Shown here: positions 1-8,052 of the stretch, piece after piece
Numbering within the stretch: the stretch's first letter is position 1
How the letters are laid out: each line of letters opens with the position of its first letter
From: Oribacterium sp.
GTDB lineage: Bacteria; Bacillota_A; Clostridia; Lachnospirales; Lachnospiraceae
NCBI GenBank assembly: GCA_004554245.1
Contig: SFND01000025.1
Coordinates: 1 to 45,416, forward strand
Length of the DNA stretch: 45,416 bases
Direction of reading: 5' to 3'
Notes under the pieces: generated by a model
The model's database searches: none
The model's input: the letters and a program-made list of their open reading frames with translations, nothing else
What the model was told of the DNA's origin: nothing
Translations under genes and position numbers: made by a program

Positions 1-1
1 G

Positions 2-87
2 TATCCAGTATTTTTGAAATCGCCTAATAGTAGATAGTTTGCAGTCACCTGTCATGCTTACAGTCAAAAAACATATCCAGTATTTTT
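2..87. repeat. 14-bp direct repeat pair at the window edge
   Basis: TATCCAGTATTTTT occurs at 2-15 and again at 74-87, 72 bp apart, in AT-rich DNA. The rest of the two units does not match well. No open frame here looks coding. It could be the end of an element that starts outside the window, or a decayed duplication. The function is unknown. Confidence 0.4.
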
Positions 88-119
88 ATAATCAAACCAT
101 ATTGGATAGGAACGTTGGC

Positions 120-185
120 CAGGGGCGACGAAGAGGCGGCAACGGAGTACTGTTCCTACGTTGCTGCCCCTCCGGCTCTTGCCTG
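120..185 (-). repeat. Half-arm copy of the dispersed hairpin family (copy A)
   Basis: This is a 66-bp hairpin. CAGG at 120-123 pairs with CCTG at 182-185, and GGCGGCAACG at 135-144 pairs with CGTTGCTGCC at 159-168 apart from one mismatch. Read on the minus strand it carries CCGGAGGGGC, then GCAACG, then ACAGTACTCCG. This is the same order of motifs as in the right arm of the element at 25243-25493 and in the leader at 9245-9311. It lies about 120 bp before the start of the AlbA_2 gene and just upstream of its promoter. Confidence 0.6.
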
Positions 186-230
186 ATCAGTACACGAGTG
201 AACAGTAACAGTCGTTGTCTAATGCTTATC

Positions 231-279
231 TAATGTCTGTACAATGTTTCGAACGTACTGTATAATGTCTGTACAATGT
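231..279 (+). promoter_or_regulatory. Duplicated promoter/operator motif before the AlbA_2 gene
   Basis: The 17-mer TAATGTCTGTACAATGT occurs at 231-247 and 263-279, exactly 32 bp apart (about three helical turns). A promoter can be read across it: -35 TGTACA at 238-243, a 17-bp spacer, and -10 TATAAT at 261-266. Both promoter boxes therefore touch a repeat copy. This is the layout expected of an operator with two in-phase sites, perhaps for autoregulation by the downstream gene, which is inference. Confidence 0.55.
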
Positions 280-304
280 CCGGATGGTGAAATGGAGGAG
301 CACT

Positions 305-1699
305 ATGAAGATTTCGGAATTATTCCCTGATGTCGTAACGGAGGATACGGAATATGAGTTTAAAGCGCTTCTTAAGCAGGATAATCCTGTGAAATGGGCG
401 AAGACCATCGTCGGATATGCGAATGATCAGGGTGGCATCATCTTTGTGGGTGTGTCCAATGATGGCGAAGCCTTCGGTCTGGATCTGAACGAAATCGATC
501 AGACAAAAAATCTGGTGGCGAGGGTAAATGACCGGAATATTTTTCCTCATGTGAAAATCAGCTACATGATGCGAAGTGTAGATGAAACGGCAGATCATTT
601 TGTGCTGGGGATGAAAGTGCTGCCTGCGGAATCCGTTGTCAGATATCGGGAAGGGGATTTCAACGAAACTGTATACATCCGAGGAAATGGTAATTCTACA
701 CCTGCAACACCAGAAGACATTATTTCATTATCCAAAAGACGTTATGGTGTGGACAATGAAACAACCGAGGTGCGCTATCGAGAGGAAGAGTGGACAGATT
801 ATCTGACGCTCTGCAGGGAGTATCGAAATGATGGTGCTGTGCCGTCTTTAAAAGAGTTGCAGAGTGAGGAAATCGTATCAAAGGATGGCTTTGCAAAATC
901 AGGATTCATCATGTTCCGCGATGGGTATGATCGGGATGACACGATGATCTGCTGTCGTCTCTGGAAGGGGATGAATAAAGCCGGCACCGTGCTGGATAGT
1001 GCGAGATTCAAGGGCTCGATCGCGCTTGTCTTCGAGAATGCGCTGCGTTTTATCGAGCGAAATACGAAAAGCGGGTGGCAGAAGACGGCGAATGGTGGAC
1101 GTAAGGAAATCCGTTCCTATCCGAAGGAGGCGATACGAGAGGCACTGGTGAATGCCATCGCACACCGTGATTACTCGATTTCCGGGACACAGATCGATGT
1201 GGATATCTATAATGACCGAATGGAAATCGTTTCTCCGGGATCATGGTTACTGCCGAAGGGATATGCGGAATATCCGGTAGGCTCGATACCGTCGATTCGA
1301 AGAAATTCGATTATCGCCGCTTGTCTGGATGCTGCAAACCTGATGGAGCGTGGAGGAACCGGATTTCTCACGATGATGGAGGCCTATAAGGCGTTCTCTG
1401 AACAATTCCAGCCGGTGATTTCGATTTATCCGGGATTTTTAAATCTGAAATTATATGATGTTTTATATCGTGTGGATGAAGCACCGCGTTCGGTGGAGTA
1501 TACAGCGAGTGAAAATAAAGTGTGGAAACTTCTGAAAGAAAATGGACCGATGAAGGTTAAAGATCTCCAGTGCGCCTATGGCTATTCGAATCGATCTCGA
1601 TTTTTAAAGGATGTGATCAACCCGATGATTGAAAGGGGCGACATCTATCGGGATGGAAGCACGAAATCCCCGACCGCAGTGATTAAAATTAAGCGCTGA
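305..1699 (+). CDS. AlbA_2 / ATP-binding domain transcriptional regulator (COG2865-like)
   Basis: A 464-residue protein of the family with an N-terminal AlbA_2 (Schlafen-type) domain and a C-terminal ATP-binding piece. In the sequence, EFKALL followed by GYANDQGGIIFVGV (about residues 17-50) is the AlbA_2 pattern. E-A-L-V-N-A-I-A-H-R-D-Y at 279-290 is the GHKL-like N-box of this family. The last 60 residues (from ENKVWKLLKE) resemble a winged helix. The start at 305 was chosen because GGAGGAG at 294-300 sits four bases before it; the in-frame ATG at 284 lacks such a site. Members are annotated as DNA-binding regulators, but targets are rarely known. The gene stands alone, after a duplicated operator-like repeat. 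Confidence 0.8.
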   Translation: MKISELFPDVVTEDTEYEFKALLKQDNPVKWAKTIVGYANDQGGIIFVGVSNDGEAFGLDLNEIDQTKNLVARVNDRNIFPHVKISYMMRSVDETADHFVLGMKVLPAESVVRYREGDFNETVYIRGNGNSTPATPEDIISLSKRRYGVDNETTEVRYREEEWTDYLTLCREYRNDGAVPSLKELQSEEIVSKDGFAKSGFIMFRDGYDRDDTMICCRLWKGMNKAGTVLDSARFKGSIALVFENALRFIERNTKSGWQKTANGGRKEIRSYPKEAIREALVNAIAHRDYSISGTQIDVDIYNDRMEIVSPGSWLLPKGYAEYPVGSIPSIRRNSIIAACLDAANLMERGGTGFLTMMEAYKAFSEQFQPVISIYPGFLNLKLYDVLYRVDEAPRSVEYTASENKVWKLLKENGPMKVKDLQCAYGYSNRSRFLKDVINPMIERGDIYRDGSTKSPTAVIKIKR

Positions 1700-1805
1700 G
1701 GTCTTGCAATATTTTTCGCTTTATGGTAGCTTATAAAGGCTTAACTATTTTCTAAGCGGTCGAGTCTCGGGATTGCACTGCATTCAGCGGCCGACACGCA
1801 AGCTG

Positions 1806-1834
1806 GCATGGTTGGGAACCATGCAGAAAGAGGT
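1806..1834 (+). promoter_or_regulatory. Leader hairpin immediately before rpmE
   Basis: GCATGGTT at 1806-1813 pairs perfectly with AACCATGC at 1817-1824 around a GGG loop, directly followed by the ribosome binding site (AAAGAGG) of rpmE. Upstream bases 1755-1805 are also GC-rich and could pair further. Autoregulatory L31 leaders are known from Firmicutes. Whether this one matches that published consensus was not tested. Confidence 0.45.
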
Positions 1835-1839
1835 ACGAG

Positions 1840-2040
1840 ATGAAGGAAGGAATCCATCCAAAGTATTATCAGGCTACCGTTACCTGCAACTGCGGTAACA
1901 CATTCGTAACTGGCTCCACAAAGCCGGAGATCCACGTCGAGGTTTGCTCGGCTTGCCACTCATTCTACACTGGTAAGGAGAAGGCATCCAGCCTGAAGGG
2001 TCAGATCGATAAGTTCAACAAGAAGTTTGGTCTTGCTTGA
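1840..2040 (+). CDS. rpmE: 50S ribosomal protein L31, zinc-binding form
   Basis: A 66-residue large-subunit ribosomal protein. The opening residues MKEGIHPKYY, the CNCGNTF segment and the CSACHSFYTGK segment are diagnostic. Cys16, Cys18, Cys36 and Cys39 are all present, so this is the zinc-containing (C+) L31 paralogue rather than the zinc-free YtiA type. The length is normal. A good Shine-Dalgarno site (AAAGAGG, 1828-1834) precedes the ATG. It is followed by a strong terminator at 2064, so it is probably its own transcription unit, although rpmE next to yqhQ, prmC and prfA is a common Firmicutes arrangement. Confidence 0.97.
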   Translation: MKEGIHPKYYQATVTCNCGNTFVTGSTKPEIHVEVCSACHSFYTGKEKASSLKGQIDKFNKKFGLA

Positions 2041-2063
2041 TTTATACGAAGCTGAAAACACAG

Positions 2064-2105
2064 TCCCATACCTGTATCCGAGAGGTGCAGGTGTGGGATT
2101 TTTTT
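2064..2105 (+). terminator. Rho-independent terminator of rpmE
   Basis: TCCCATACCTG at 2064-2074 pairs with CAGGTGTGGGA at 2088-2098 (one G-U pair), followed by a run of seven T. A textbook intrinsic terminator 24 bases after the rpmE stop. Confidence 0.9.
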
Positions 2106-2376
2106 GTACAGATTCATGTATATGGCATCGTTTCTTTATACATATCCATGAGAGCGTCGCCCGCCGTCATAAAAGTTTCACTTTCCTGTTATTGAATTCA
2201 TGTTTTCCATCGTTTACACTTAGGTGCGTGTAATTTTATAATCATGATGTGTTTTTCTTCCTTTTAGCAGGTATTTGCTATTCTGGTACCTGTTCAGGAA
2301 CAGGATATGAAGTAGTTTGAGAAGCAGATGTGAAAACATCACTTTTGATATAAAAGAAAGAAATCCAGAAAGCGAT
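2106..2376. other. Intergenic stretch with no gene
   Basis: About 270 bp between the rpmE terminator and yqhQ. It is AT-rich in the second half and must contain the yqhQ promoter, but no convincing -35/-10 pair stands out. No coding signal or repeat was found. Confidence 0.5.
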
Positions 2377-3492
2377 ATGACAGATACAGAAAAGAATTTT
2401 TCAAATGATACAACAAATGCAGAAGTCCCGGCAGAGAATAGGACGCCGTCATCGCTCCCACACACCCAGATCTACAGTGGTATCGGTGGTCAGGCCGTCA
2501 TCGAGGGGATGATGATGCGAAACGGTCAGCGCTATTCGGTGGGCGTCCGGAAGCCGGATGGCTCCATCGCCGTGATGGAGGACACGTACATCTCCATGAC
2601 GGATAAGCATCCGTTTCTGAAGGCACCGCTGATCCGTGGTGTCTTTTCCTTCGTGGATTCCATGGTGCTCGGCATGCGCTGCCTCACCTTCAGTGCATCC
2701 TTCCTCGAGGATGATCCGGAGGAGGCGGAGAAGGAGCCGTCGAAATTCGAGGCCTGGCTGGACCGTACCTTTGGGGATAAGCTCGAGCCGGTGCTTGAAA
2801 CGATCGTCATGGTCTTTTCCTTCGTGGTCGCGATGCTCCTCTTCGTGATCTTTCCGACCTGGATCGCCGGCTTCCTGAAGCCGGTGCTGCCGCATGCATC
2901 GCTGCTCGGCCTCATCGAGGGCGTGATTCGTGTGCTGCTCTTTATCATCTATATTAAAGTGATCTCCCGTACGCCGGACATCGCGCGTACCTTCCAGTAC
3001 CACGGTGCGGAGCATAAGTGCATCAACTGTGTCGAGCATGGCCTCCCGCTGACGGTGGATAACGTCGCCGCCTCCAGCAAGGAGCACAAGCGCTGCGGCA
3101 CCAGCTTCATCGTCTATGTCATGCTGATCTCCATCCTGCTGTTCATGGTGATCCGCGTAGATACCCTCTGGATGCGCCTCCTCAGCCGGATTATCCTGAT
3201 TCCGGTCATCGCCGGCGTCAGCTTCGAGGTGCTGCGCCTCGTCGGCACGCATGATAACGCGCTGACCCGACTTCTCTTTATCCCGGGTATGTGGATGCAG
3301 GGCCTCACCACGCGCGAACCGGACCGCGATGAGATCGAGGTGGCCATCGCCGCCGTCGAGCGCGTCTTCGACTGGCGCGATTTCGAGAAGCAGACCTTCG
3401 GCCTCGACTTCTCCGACCGCCCATCCGACGTACACTCCACCCTCGTGGACATCCCGGTCGTCGATGGAAAACCGGTGATCGAAAATTCATAG
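2377..3492 (+). CDS. YqhQ-like DUF1385 membrane protein
   Basis: A 371-residue DUF1385 protein of unknown biochemical role, widespread in Firmicutes next to prmC/prfA. The family hallmarks are visible: GGQAVIEGMMMRNG (about residues 31-44) and the histidine-rich YHGAEHKCINCVEHG (about 208-222). There are four hydrophobic stretches: around 147-175, 181-203, 243-260 and 270-292. The His/Glu/Cys cluster suggests metal binding, which is inference. The start is uncertain. The ATG at 2377 is used, with weak purine-rich sequence before it; an in-frame TTG at 2317 would add 20 residues. The first 30 residues are polar and acidic. It probably leads an operon with prmC and prfA. Confidence 0.85.
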   Translation: MTDTEKNFSNDTTNAEVPAENRTPSSLPHTQIYSGIGGQAVIEGMMMRNGQRYSVGVRKPDGSIAVMEDTYISMTDKHPFLKAPLIRGVFSFVDSMVLGMRCLTFSASFLEDDPEEAEKEPSKFEAWLDRTFGDKLEPVLETIVMVFSFVVAMLLFVIFPTWIAGFLKPVLPHASLLGLIEGVIRVLLFIIYIKVISRTPDIARTFQYHGAEHKCINCVEHGLPLTVDNVAASSKEHKRCGTSFIVYVMLISILLFMVIRVDTLWMRLLSRIILIPVIAGVSFEVLRLVGTHDNALTRLLFIPGMWMQGLTTREPDRDEIEVAIAAVERVFDWRDFEKQTFGLDFSDRPSDVHSTLVDIPVVDGKPVIENS

Positions 3493-3632
3493 CGGATCGC
3501 ATGCATCGATTCATCACGCAACGGCCTTTTCGAACGCACATAAGGAGATATATCATTATCTGCGCTGCATATTCTGCGAGGCTCGTTGCATCATCATGTG
3601 CCGATTTTCGGATGCATTTATGAAGGAGTATC

Positions 3633-4805
3633 ATGCCGATCACCACGCTGCGTCAGCTTCTCGATGAAGCGACGGAAACACTGAACACCGCCCAGGTACC
3701 GGACCCGCGCTACGATGCGCGGGCTCTTCTGATGTCCGCCTATCAGCTCTCGCCTGCGCAGTATCTGCTTTACGAGCACGACGCGCCGGAGGCCCTGATC
3801 CCGCGGGTGCTGCCCGACGCGGAGGCCCTGTCGGCTGCGACCACGCTGTTTCAGGCCAATGTTGACCGCCGTAGTCGACGGGAACCCCTCCAGCAGATCC
3901 TAGGCACCGCCGGCTTCTATGGGCTCGACTTCCTCGTGACGAAGGACGTGCTCTGCCCGCGGGCCGACACCGAGACGCTCGTGGACGCGGTGCTCGGAAA
4001 TCTCATGCCGGAGCAGATCGGGGCTGTGCACGCAGCGCCGTCGGTCGACCCGACGAGCGTAGTGCGCACGGAGGTGGAGAACCCGGCGGTGGACCCGTCC
4101 TCTTCCGAGCACATGGTGGATAAGTGCCCTGATTTTCTGATACATGTGGATAACGATGGCGCGTCGCTCCTCGATGTCTGCACCGGCTCCGGCTGTATCG
4201 CCATCGCCCTCACGAAATTCGGCGCTTTCCGCGACACCATGGCGGTGGATATCTCCGACGCTGCGCTCGCCATCGCGCGACAGAATGCCGAGCGACTGTT
4301 GATAACAGAGGCGGATACCACCGCGACCACGACGTCGAGCGCTGTGTCGGCGGACGAAATCACGGTCGCTACATCGACGCGGATGAACCCAGGTCCGCGG
4401 ATGGAGGTGCATCTTCAGAACGCGGCGGTCGACTTCACCCTTCTGCGGAGTGACATGTTCTCTGCATTGGCCGAACGCACGGAAGATGGGGCGCTGAAGC
4501 GATACGACGTCATCGTCTCGAACCCGCCGTACATCCCATCGGCGGTGGTGGACGAGCTCGAGCCCGAGGTCCGGGACTACGAGCCGCGCATCGCCCTCGA
4601 CGGCACCGCCGACGGACTGCGCTTCTACCGCATCCTCGCGGAGGAATCCGTCCGCTACCTGAAGCCCGGCGGGCGCATCTACCTCGAAATCGGCTACGAC
4701 CAGGGCGAGCGCGTCCCGGCGCTCCTCGCAGCCGCCGGCTTTCGCGACATCACCGTCATCCGCGACTTCGGCGGAAATGACCGCGTGGTCGCTGCACATC
4801 TATAA
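3633..4805 (+). CDS. prmC: Peptide chain release factor N5-glutamine methyltransferase, with two insertions
   Basis: PrmC/HemK methylates the Gln of the GGQ loop of release factors, using S-adenosylmethionine. The N-terminal helical domain (about residues 1-100) and the SAM-binding DVCTGSGCIAIAL (about 181-193) are clear, and the catalytic NPPYIPS is at about 291-297. It has a clean AAGGAG site. At 390 residues it is about 100 longer than usual. The surplus lies in two low-complexity segments, about residues 125-165 and 225-262 (Thr/Ala/Ser/Val-rich), placed in surface loops before and after the SAM-binding core. Its substrate RF1 is encoded by the next gene, a classic pairing. Confidence 0.93.
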   Translation: MPITTLRQLLDEATETLNTAQVPDPRYDARALLMSAYQLSPAQYLLYEHDAPEALIPRVLPDAEALSAATTLFQANVDRRSRREPLQQILGTAGFYGLDFLVTKDVLCPRADTETLVDAVLGNLMPEQIGAVHAAPSVDPTSVVRTEVENPAVDPSSSEHMVDKCPDFLIHVDNDGASLLDVCTGSGCIAIALTKFGAFRDTMAVDISDAALAIARQNAERLLITEADTTATTTSSAVSADEITVATSTRMNPGPRMEVHLQNAAVDFTLLRSDMFSALAERTEDGALKRYDVIVSNPPYIPSAVVDELEPEVRDYEPRIALDGTADGLRFYRILAEESVRYLKPGGRIYLEIGYDQGERVPALLAAAGFRDITVIRDFGGNDRVVAAHL

Positions 4806-4827
4806 ATGAAGAATTGCAAAGTCGGAG

Positions 4828-4893
4828 GTCCGGAGGGGCGGCAACCGAGGCCATACGGAGAGACCGTGTAAAATCAAGCCGAGTCCCCTGGAC
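4828..4893 (+). repeat. Half-arm hairpin element in the prfA leader (copy B)
   Basis: A GTCC/GGAC stem (4828-4831 with 4890-4893) is extended by AGGGG/CCCCT. The inner part reads CGGCAACCGAGGCCATACGG, then AGAGACCGTG and AAAATCAA. This is the type 2 arm also seen in the elements at 22970-23213 and 25243-25493. It ends 18 bases before the AAAGGAG ribosome binding site of prfA. The same placement is seen for copy C at 9245-9311. Confidence 0.65.
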
Positions 4894-4924
4894 TGACTGC
4901 TATGAAATATAAAGGAGTATTACC

Positions 4925-6010
4925 ATGGATATGTTTGACCGTCTGGAGTCCATCTCCCGACACTATGAGGAAATCCAGCGCTTCATGACGGAGCCGGATA
5001 TCGTAAACGATACAGAGAAATACCTGAGGCTGATGCGGGAGTCGAGTGAGCTTGAGCCGCTGTACACGACCTACAAGCGTTACCTCGAGGCCGTGGCCGG
5101 CGAGAAGGAGGCCCTCGAGATGCTGGCGTCCGAGAAGGATCCGGAGATGATCGAGCTCGCGAAGGCAGAGCTTGCCGAGGCGAAGGAAAACCAGCCGACC
5201 CTCATCAAGGAGCTCCAGATCCTCCTGCTTCCGAAGGACGAGAACGATGATAAGAACATCATCATGGAGATCCGTGGCGGTGCCGGCGGTGATGAGGCGG
5301 CGCTTTTCGCCGCAGAGCTCTACCGCATGTACATCAACTACGCGGAGCGTCGTGGCTATAAGACGGAGCTGATGTCGGTCAATGAAACCGGCATCGGCGG
5401 GATGAAGGAGGTGGTTTTCGTCGTCACCGGAAAGGGCGCGTACAGCCGTCTCAAGTATGAGGCGGGCGTGCACCGTGTACAGCGTGTGCCGGTGACCGAG
5501 TCCGGCGGACGTATCCACACCTCCACCGCAACGGTCGCTGTGATGCCGGAGGCTGAGGACGTCGATGTCGAGATCAATCCGGCGGATGTAAAGATGGAGG
5601 TCTTCCGTTCCTCCGGTGCCGGTGGACAGCACATCAATAAAACTTCATCTGCGGTACGACTCATCCACATCCCGACCGGTATGGTGGCCGAGTGTCAGGA
5701 GGAGCGTTCTCAGCTTCAGAACCGCGAGAAGGCGATGCGACTTCTTCGTGCGCGCCTATATGAAATAGAGTATAATAAAAAGCACGACGAGGCGGCGGAG
5801 GCCAAGCGCTCCCAGGTGGGCACGGGCGACCGTTCCGAGAAGATCCGTACCTACAACTTCCCGCAGGGACGTGTGACGGATCACCGGATCGGACTGACGC
5901 TGTACTCGATCGATAAGGTACTGAATGGAGACCTCGATCCGCTCCTCGACCCGATCATCGCCGCCGACCAGGCAGCGAAGCTCGCGGAGCTGAATCAGGA
6001 GGTTATCTGA
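4925..6010 (+). CDS. prfA: Peptide chain release factor 1
   Basis: RF1 recognises UAA and UAG in the ribosomal A site and triggers peptide release. The tripeptide anticodon Pro-Val-Thr lies at residues 189-191 (RVPVTESGGR), which marks RF1 rather than RF2. The catalytic GGQ is at 233-235 (SSGAGGQHINKTSSAVR), the Gln that PrmC methylates. Length (361 residues) and start (AAAGGAG, eight bases before the ATG) are standard. The 119-bp gap after prmC is filled by a structured repeat, so prfA expression may be tuned separately from prmC; this is inference. Confidence 0.98.
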   Translation: MDMFDRLESISRHYEEIQRFMTEPDIVNDTEKYLRLMRESSELEPLYTTYKRYLEAVAGEKEALEMLASEKDPEMIELAKAELAEAKENQPTLIKELQILLLPKDENDDKNIIMEIRGGAGGDEAALFAAELYRMYINYAERRGYKTELMSVNETGIGGMKEVVFVVTGKGAYSRLKYEAGVHRVQRVPVTESGGRIHTSTATVAVMPEAEDVDVEINPADVKMEVFRSSGAGGQHINKTSSAVRLIHIPTGMVAECQEERSQLQNREKAMRLLRARLYEIEYNKKHDEAAEAKRSQVGTGDRSEKIRTYNFPQGRVTDHRIGLTLYSIDKVLNGDLDPLLDPIIAADQAAKLAELNQEVI

Positions 6011-6160
6011 CATAAGCGATGATTCTGCACACCGGCTGTCTGGTGCTGCAGGATGCCGCCATTTTCTGCAGCATGTGGCGTGTCCGGAGCCGGGAAGCGC
6101 AGCGCCTGCAACAGGGGGCCGTGCGCCGGGATCGGACGCAGACAGAAGAAGGAGAAAAAA

Positions 6161-7933
6161 GTGGCCAGGGAAAGAATATCTGTGGATCCGCATCAGCGCT
6201 CCCGTCGCCGGCAGCAGCCGGGCGGTGGAAAGCACTTCATGCCGGCGATCATCGGACTTCTCATGCTCCTCGTGTTTGCCGGTGCCGCCGGTGGATACAT
6301 CTATGAGAAAAAATATGCGCCGACGAAGGAGCTCGCCGACCAGGCGGACTACTTCGGTGTCAGCGGCGATGAGGTGACGATCTACCTCGATGAGGAGCAG
6401 CAGGCGGATGAGAACGGAAAGCTCGTGCTGGCGAAGTGTGTGAACGGCGGCGTCTTCCTCCCGTATGAGTGGGTGATGTCGAACCTGAACCGCCGTTTCT
6501 TCTGGGCCTCGGATGCGACGGAGGTCCTCTATACGATGCCGACCGAGACCCTGAAGTACGGGATCGGCGACACACTGAGCGATGGCTCGACGCCGTTCCT
6601 GAAGCTCGGAAACGGCACGGAAAATCTGTATCTGAACGTAAAGCTCGTCGCGGAACACACAAACATCCGCTTCACGAGCTACGTGAGCGCAGAGCAGAAG
6701 CGCATCTTCATCTTCGACGACTTCTCGCCGTATACCGAGGCGACCGTTCAGAAGAAGGAGGCGGTGCGTCTCCTCGGTGGCGTGAAATCACCGGTGCTGA
6801 CGACGCTCGAGCAGGGGGCCAATGTTAAAATCCTCGAGGCGATGGAGAACTGGTCACGGGTTGAAACCGAAGACGGCTATATCGGCTGGCTCCGGAACAA
6901 GCGTCTCTCCGACGAGCGTTCGGTGACCCCGGAAAGCACGTTCACTGCGCCGGAATATACACATAAACTCCTCGATCAGAAGGTCGTGATGGGCTTCCAT
7001 CAGGTGACCTCGCAGGCGGGCAACGCAAGCTTCGCGAGTGCGACCTCGCAGCCGGGCAGCACGATGAATGTCATCGCGCCGACCTGGTTCATCCTGAATT
7101 CCGATCAGGGTACCTTCACCTCCTACTGGAGTGCGGACTATGTGCAGGCGGCTCATGCAGCCGGCTACCAGGTCTGGGCCGTGGTCAATAACTTCGACGC
7201 CGGAAACATCGACGAGTCGGTCTTCCTCGAGAACACCGCGCTTCGTGCGCAGCTCGTCGCTTCCCTCGTGTCCACCGCCGTCGCGGGTGGCATCGATGGT
7301 CTCAACATTGACTTCGAGCTGATCCCGACCGGCCTCGGCCGCGCGTATATTCAGTTCATGCGGGAGCTCGGCGTCGCCTGCCGTGAGGCGGGACTCGTGC
7401 TGTCTGCGGACTGCTATGTACCATATAATTACAACAGTCACTACGACATCGAGGAGCTCGGCGAGTGCATCGACTACGTCGTCATCATGTGCTATGACGA
7501 GCACTATGCCGGCAGCGAGGAAGGCTCGGTGGCTTCGATCGATTACGTAAAGCGTGGCATCCTCGAAGCGAGCAGCGCCATGGACAGTGATCGCGTCATC
7601 ATTGCCCTCCCATTCTATACACGCGTGTGGATCACCGGTGCGGATGGCAAGACCCGCTCCGAGGCGCTCAGCGTCCAGACCGCACTAAACTGGGTAGCGG
7701 AGAAGGGCGTGCAGCTCGAGTGGCAGGAGGACCTCGGCCAGAACTACGGCGAGATCACCGACGGCACGGAGATCAAGAAGGTCTGGATGGAGGATGATCA
7801 GTCCATGCAGCGGAAGGTCGATGCCGTGAAGGAAGCCGGCTGTGCGGGCGTCGCGGGCTGGAAGCTCGGACAGGAGCCGCAGAGTTTCTGGAGTATACTG
7901 AATCTCAATGCAGACAGCGCGGCACAGAACTGA
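6161..7933 (+). CDS. Membrane-anchored glycoside hydrolase family 18 protein with SH3 domain
   Basis: A 590-residue surface protein. The start is a GTG at 6161, chosen because AGAAGGAG at 6147-6154 precedes it. A short basic segment (about residues 15-25) leads into one membrane helix (about 29-50), giving an N-in/C-out anchor. A copper-amine-oxidase-like or prodomain region follows (about 60-190), then an SH3b-like domain (about 195-255, ending EDGYIGWLRNKRL), then a GH18 barrel. The catalytic motif DGLNIDFE is at 379-386 with Glu386 as the acid/base. This version, with Asn for the third Asp, is typical of the YaaH-like spore and cell-wall group that acts on peptidoglycan-type N-acetylglucosamine polymers. 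The true substrate is unknown. A similar gene follows prfA in related bacteria as far as I recall. Confidence 0.85.
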   Translation: MARERISVDPHQRSRRRQQPGGGKHFMPAIIGLLMLLVFAGAAGGYIYEKKYAPTKELADQADYFGVSGDEVTIYLDEEQQADENGKLVLAKCVNGGVFLPYEWVMSNLNRRFFWASDATEVLYTMPTETLKYGIGDTLSDGSTPFLKLGNGTENLYLNVKLVAEHTNIRFTSYVSAEQKRIFIFDDFSPYTEATVQKKEAVRLLGGVKSPVLTTLEQGANVKILEAMENWSRVETEDGYIGWLRNKRLSDERSVTPESTFTAPEYTHKLLDQKVVMGFHQVTSQAGNASFASATSQPGSTMNVIAPTWFILNSDQGTFTSYWSADYVQAAHAAGYQVWAVVNNFDAGNIDESVFLENTALRAQLVASLVSTAVAGGIDGLNIDFELIPTGLGRAYIQFMRELGVACREAGLVLSADCYVPYNYNSHYDIEELGECIDYVVIMCYDEHYAGSEEGSVASIDYVKRGILEASSAMDSDRVIIALPFYTRVWITGADGKTRSEALSVQTALNWVAEKGVQLEWQEDLGQNYGEITDGTEIKKVWMEDDQSMQRKVDAVKEAGCAGVAGWKLGQEPQSFWSILNLNADSAAQN

Positions 7934-8052
7934 GCCGTGGAATGTCGGCAGCGTGAGCGTGGACGCATTGCGCCTGAAGCGTGGTGCCGGTACAGAGAAT
8001 ATAGATGCGGATGCGCTTCGGCGCAGACGCTGAAAGATAGAAGGAAGTTAAG

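Noticed and set aside
39..233. 64-codon open frame at the window start
   Set aside because: It runs through the hairpin repeat and the promoter of the AlbA_2 gene, has no ribosome binding site and an implausible Arg/Cys-rich sequence.
2449..3435. Long minus-strand open frame opposite yqhQ (and similar long frames opposite prmC, Sua5 and the metal ATPase)
   Set aside because: High GC at third codon positions keeps antisense frames open. The translations are rich in Arg/His/Asp without motifs, and the sense genes have clear family signatures.
4828..4893. Known riboswitch (c-di-GMP-I, TPP, T-box, cobalamin) in the prfA and deaminase leaders
   Set aside because: None of the conserved core strings that I know for these classes is present, and the genes are not typical targets. 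Left as an unassigned structured repeat.
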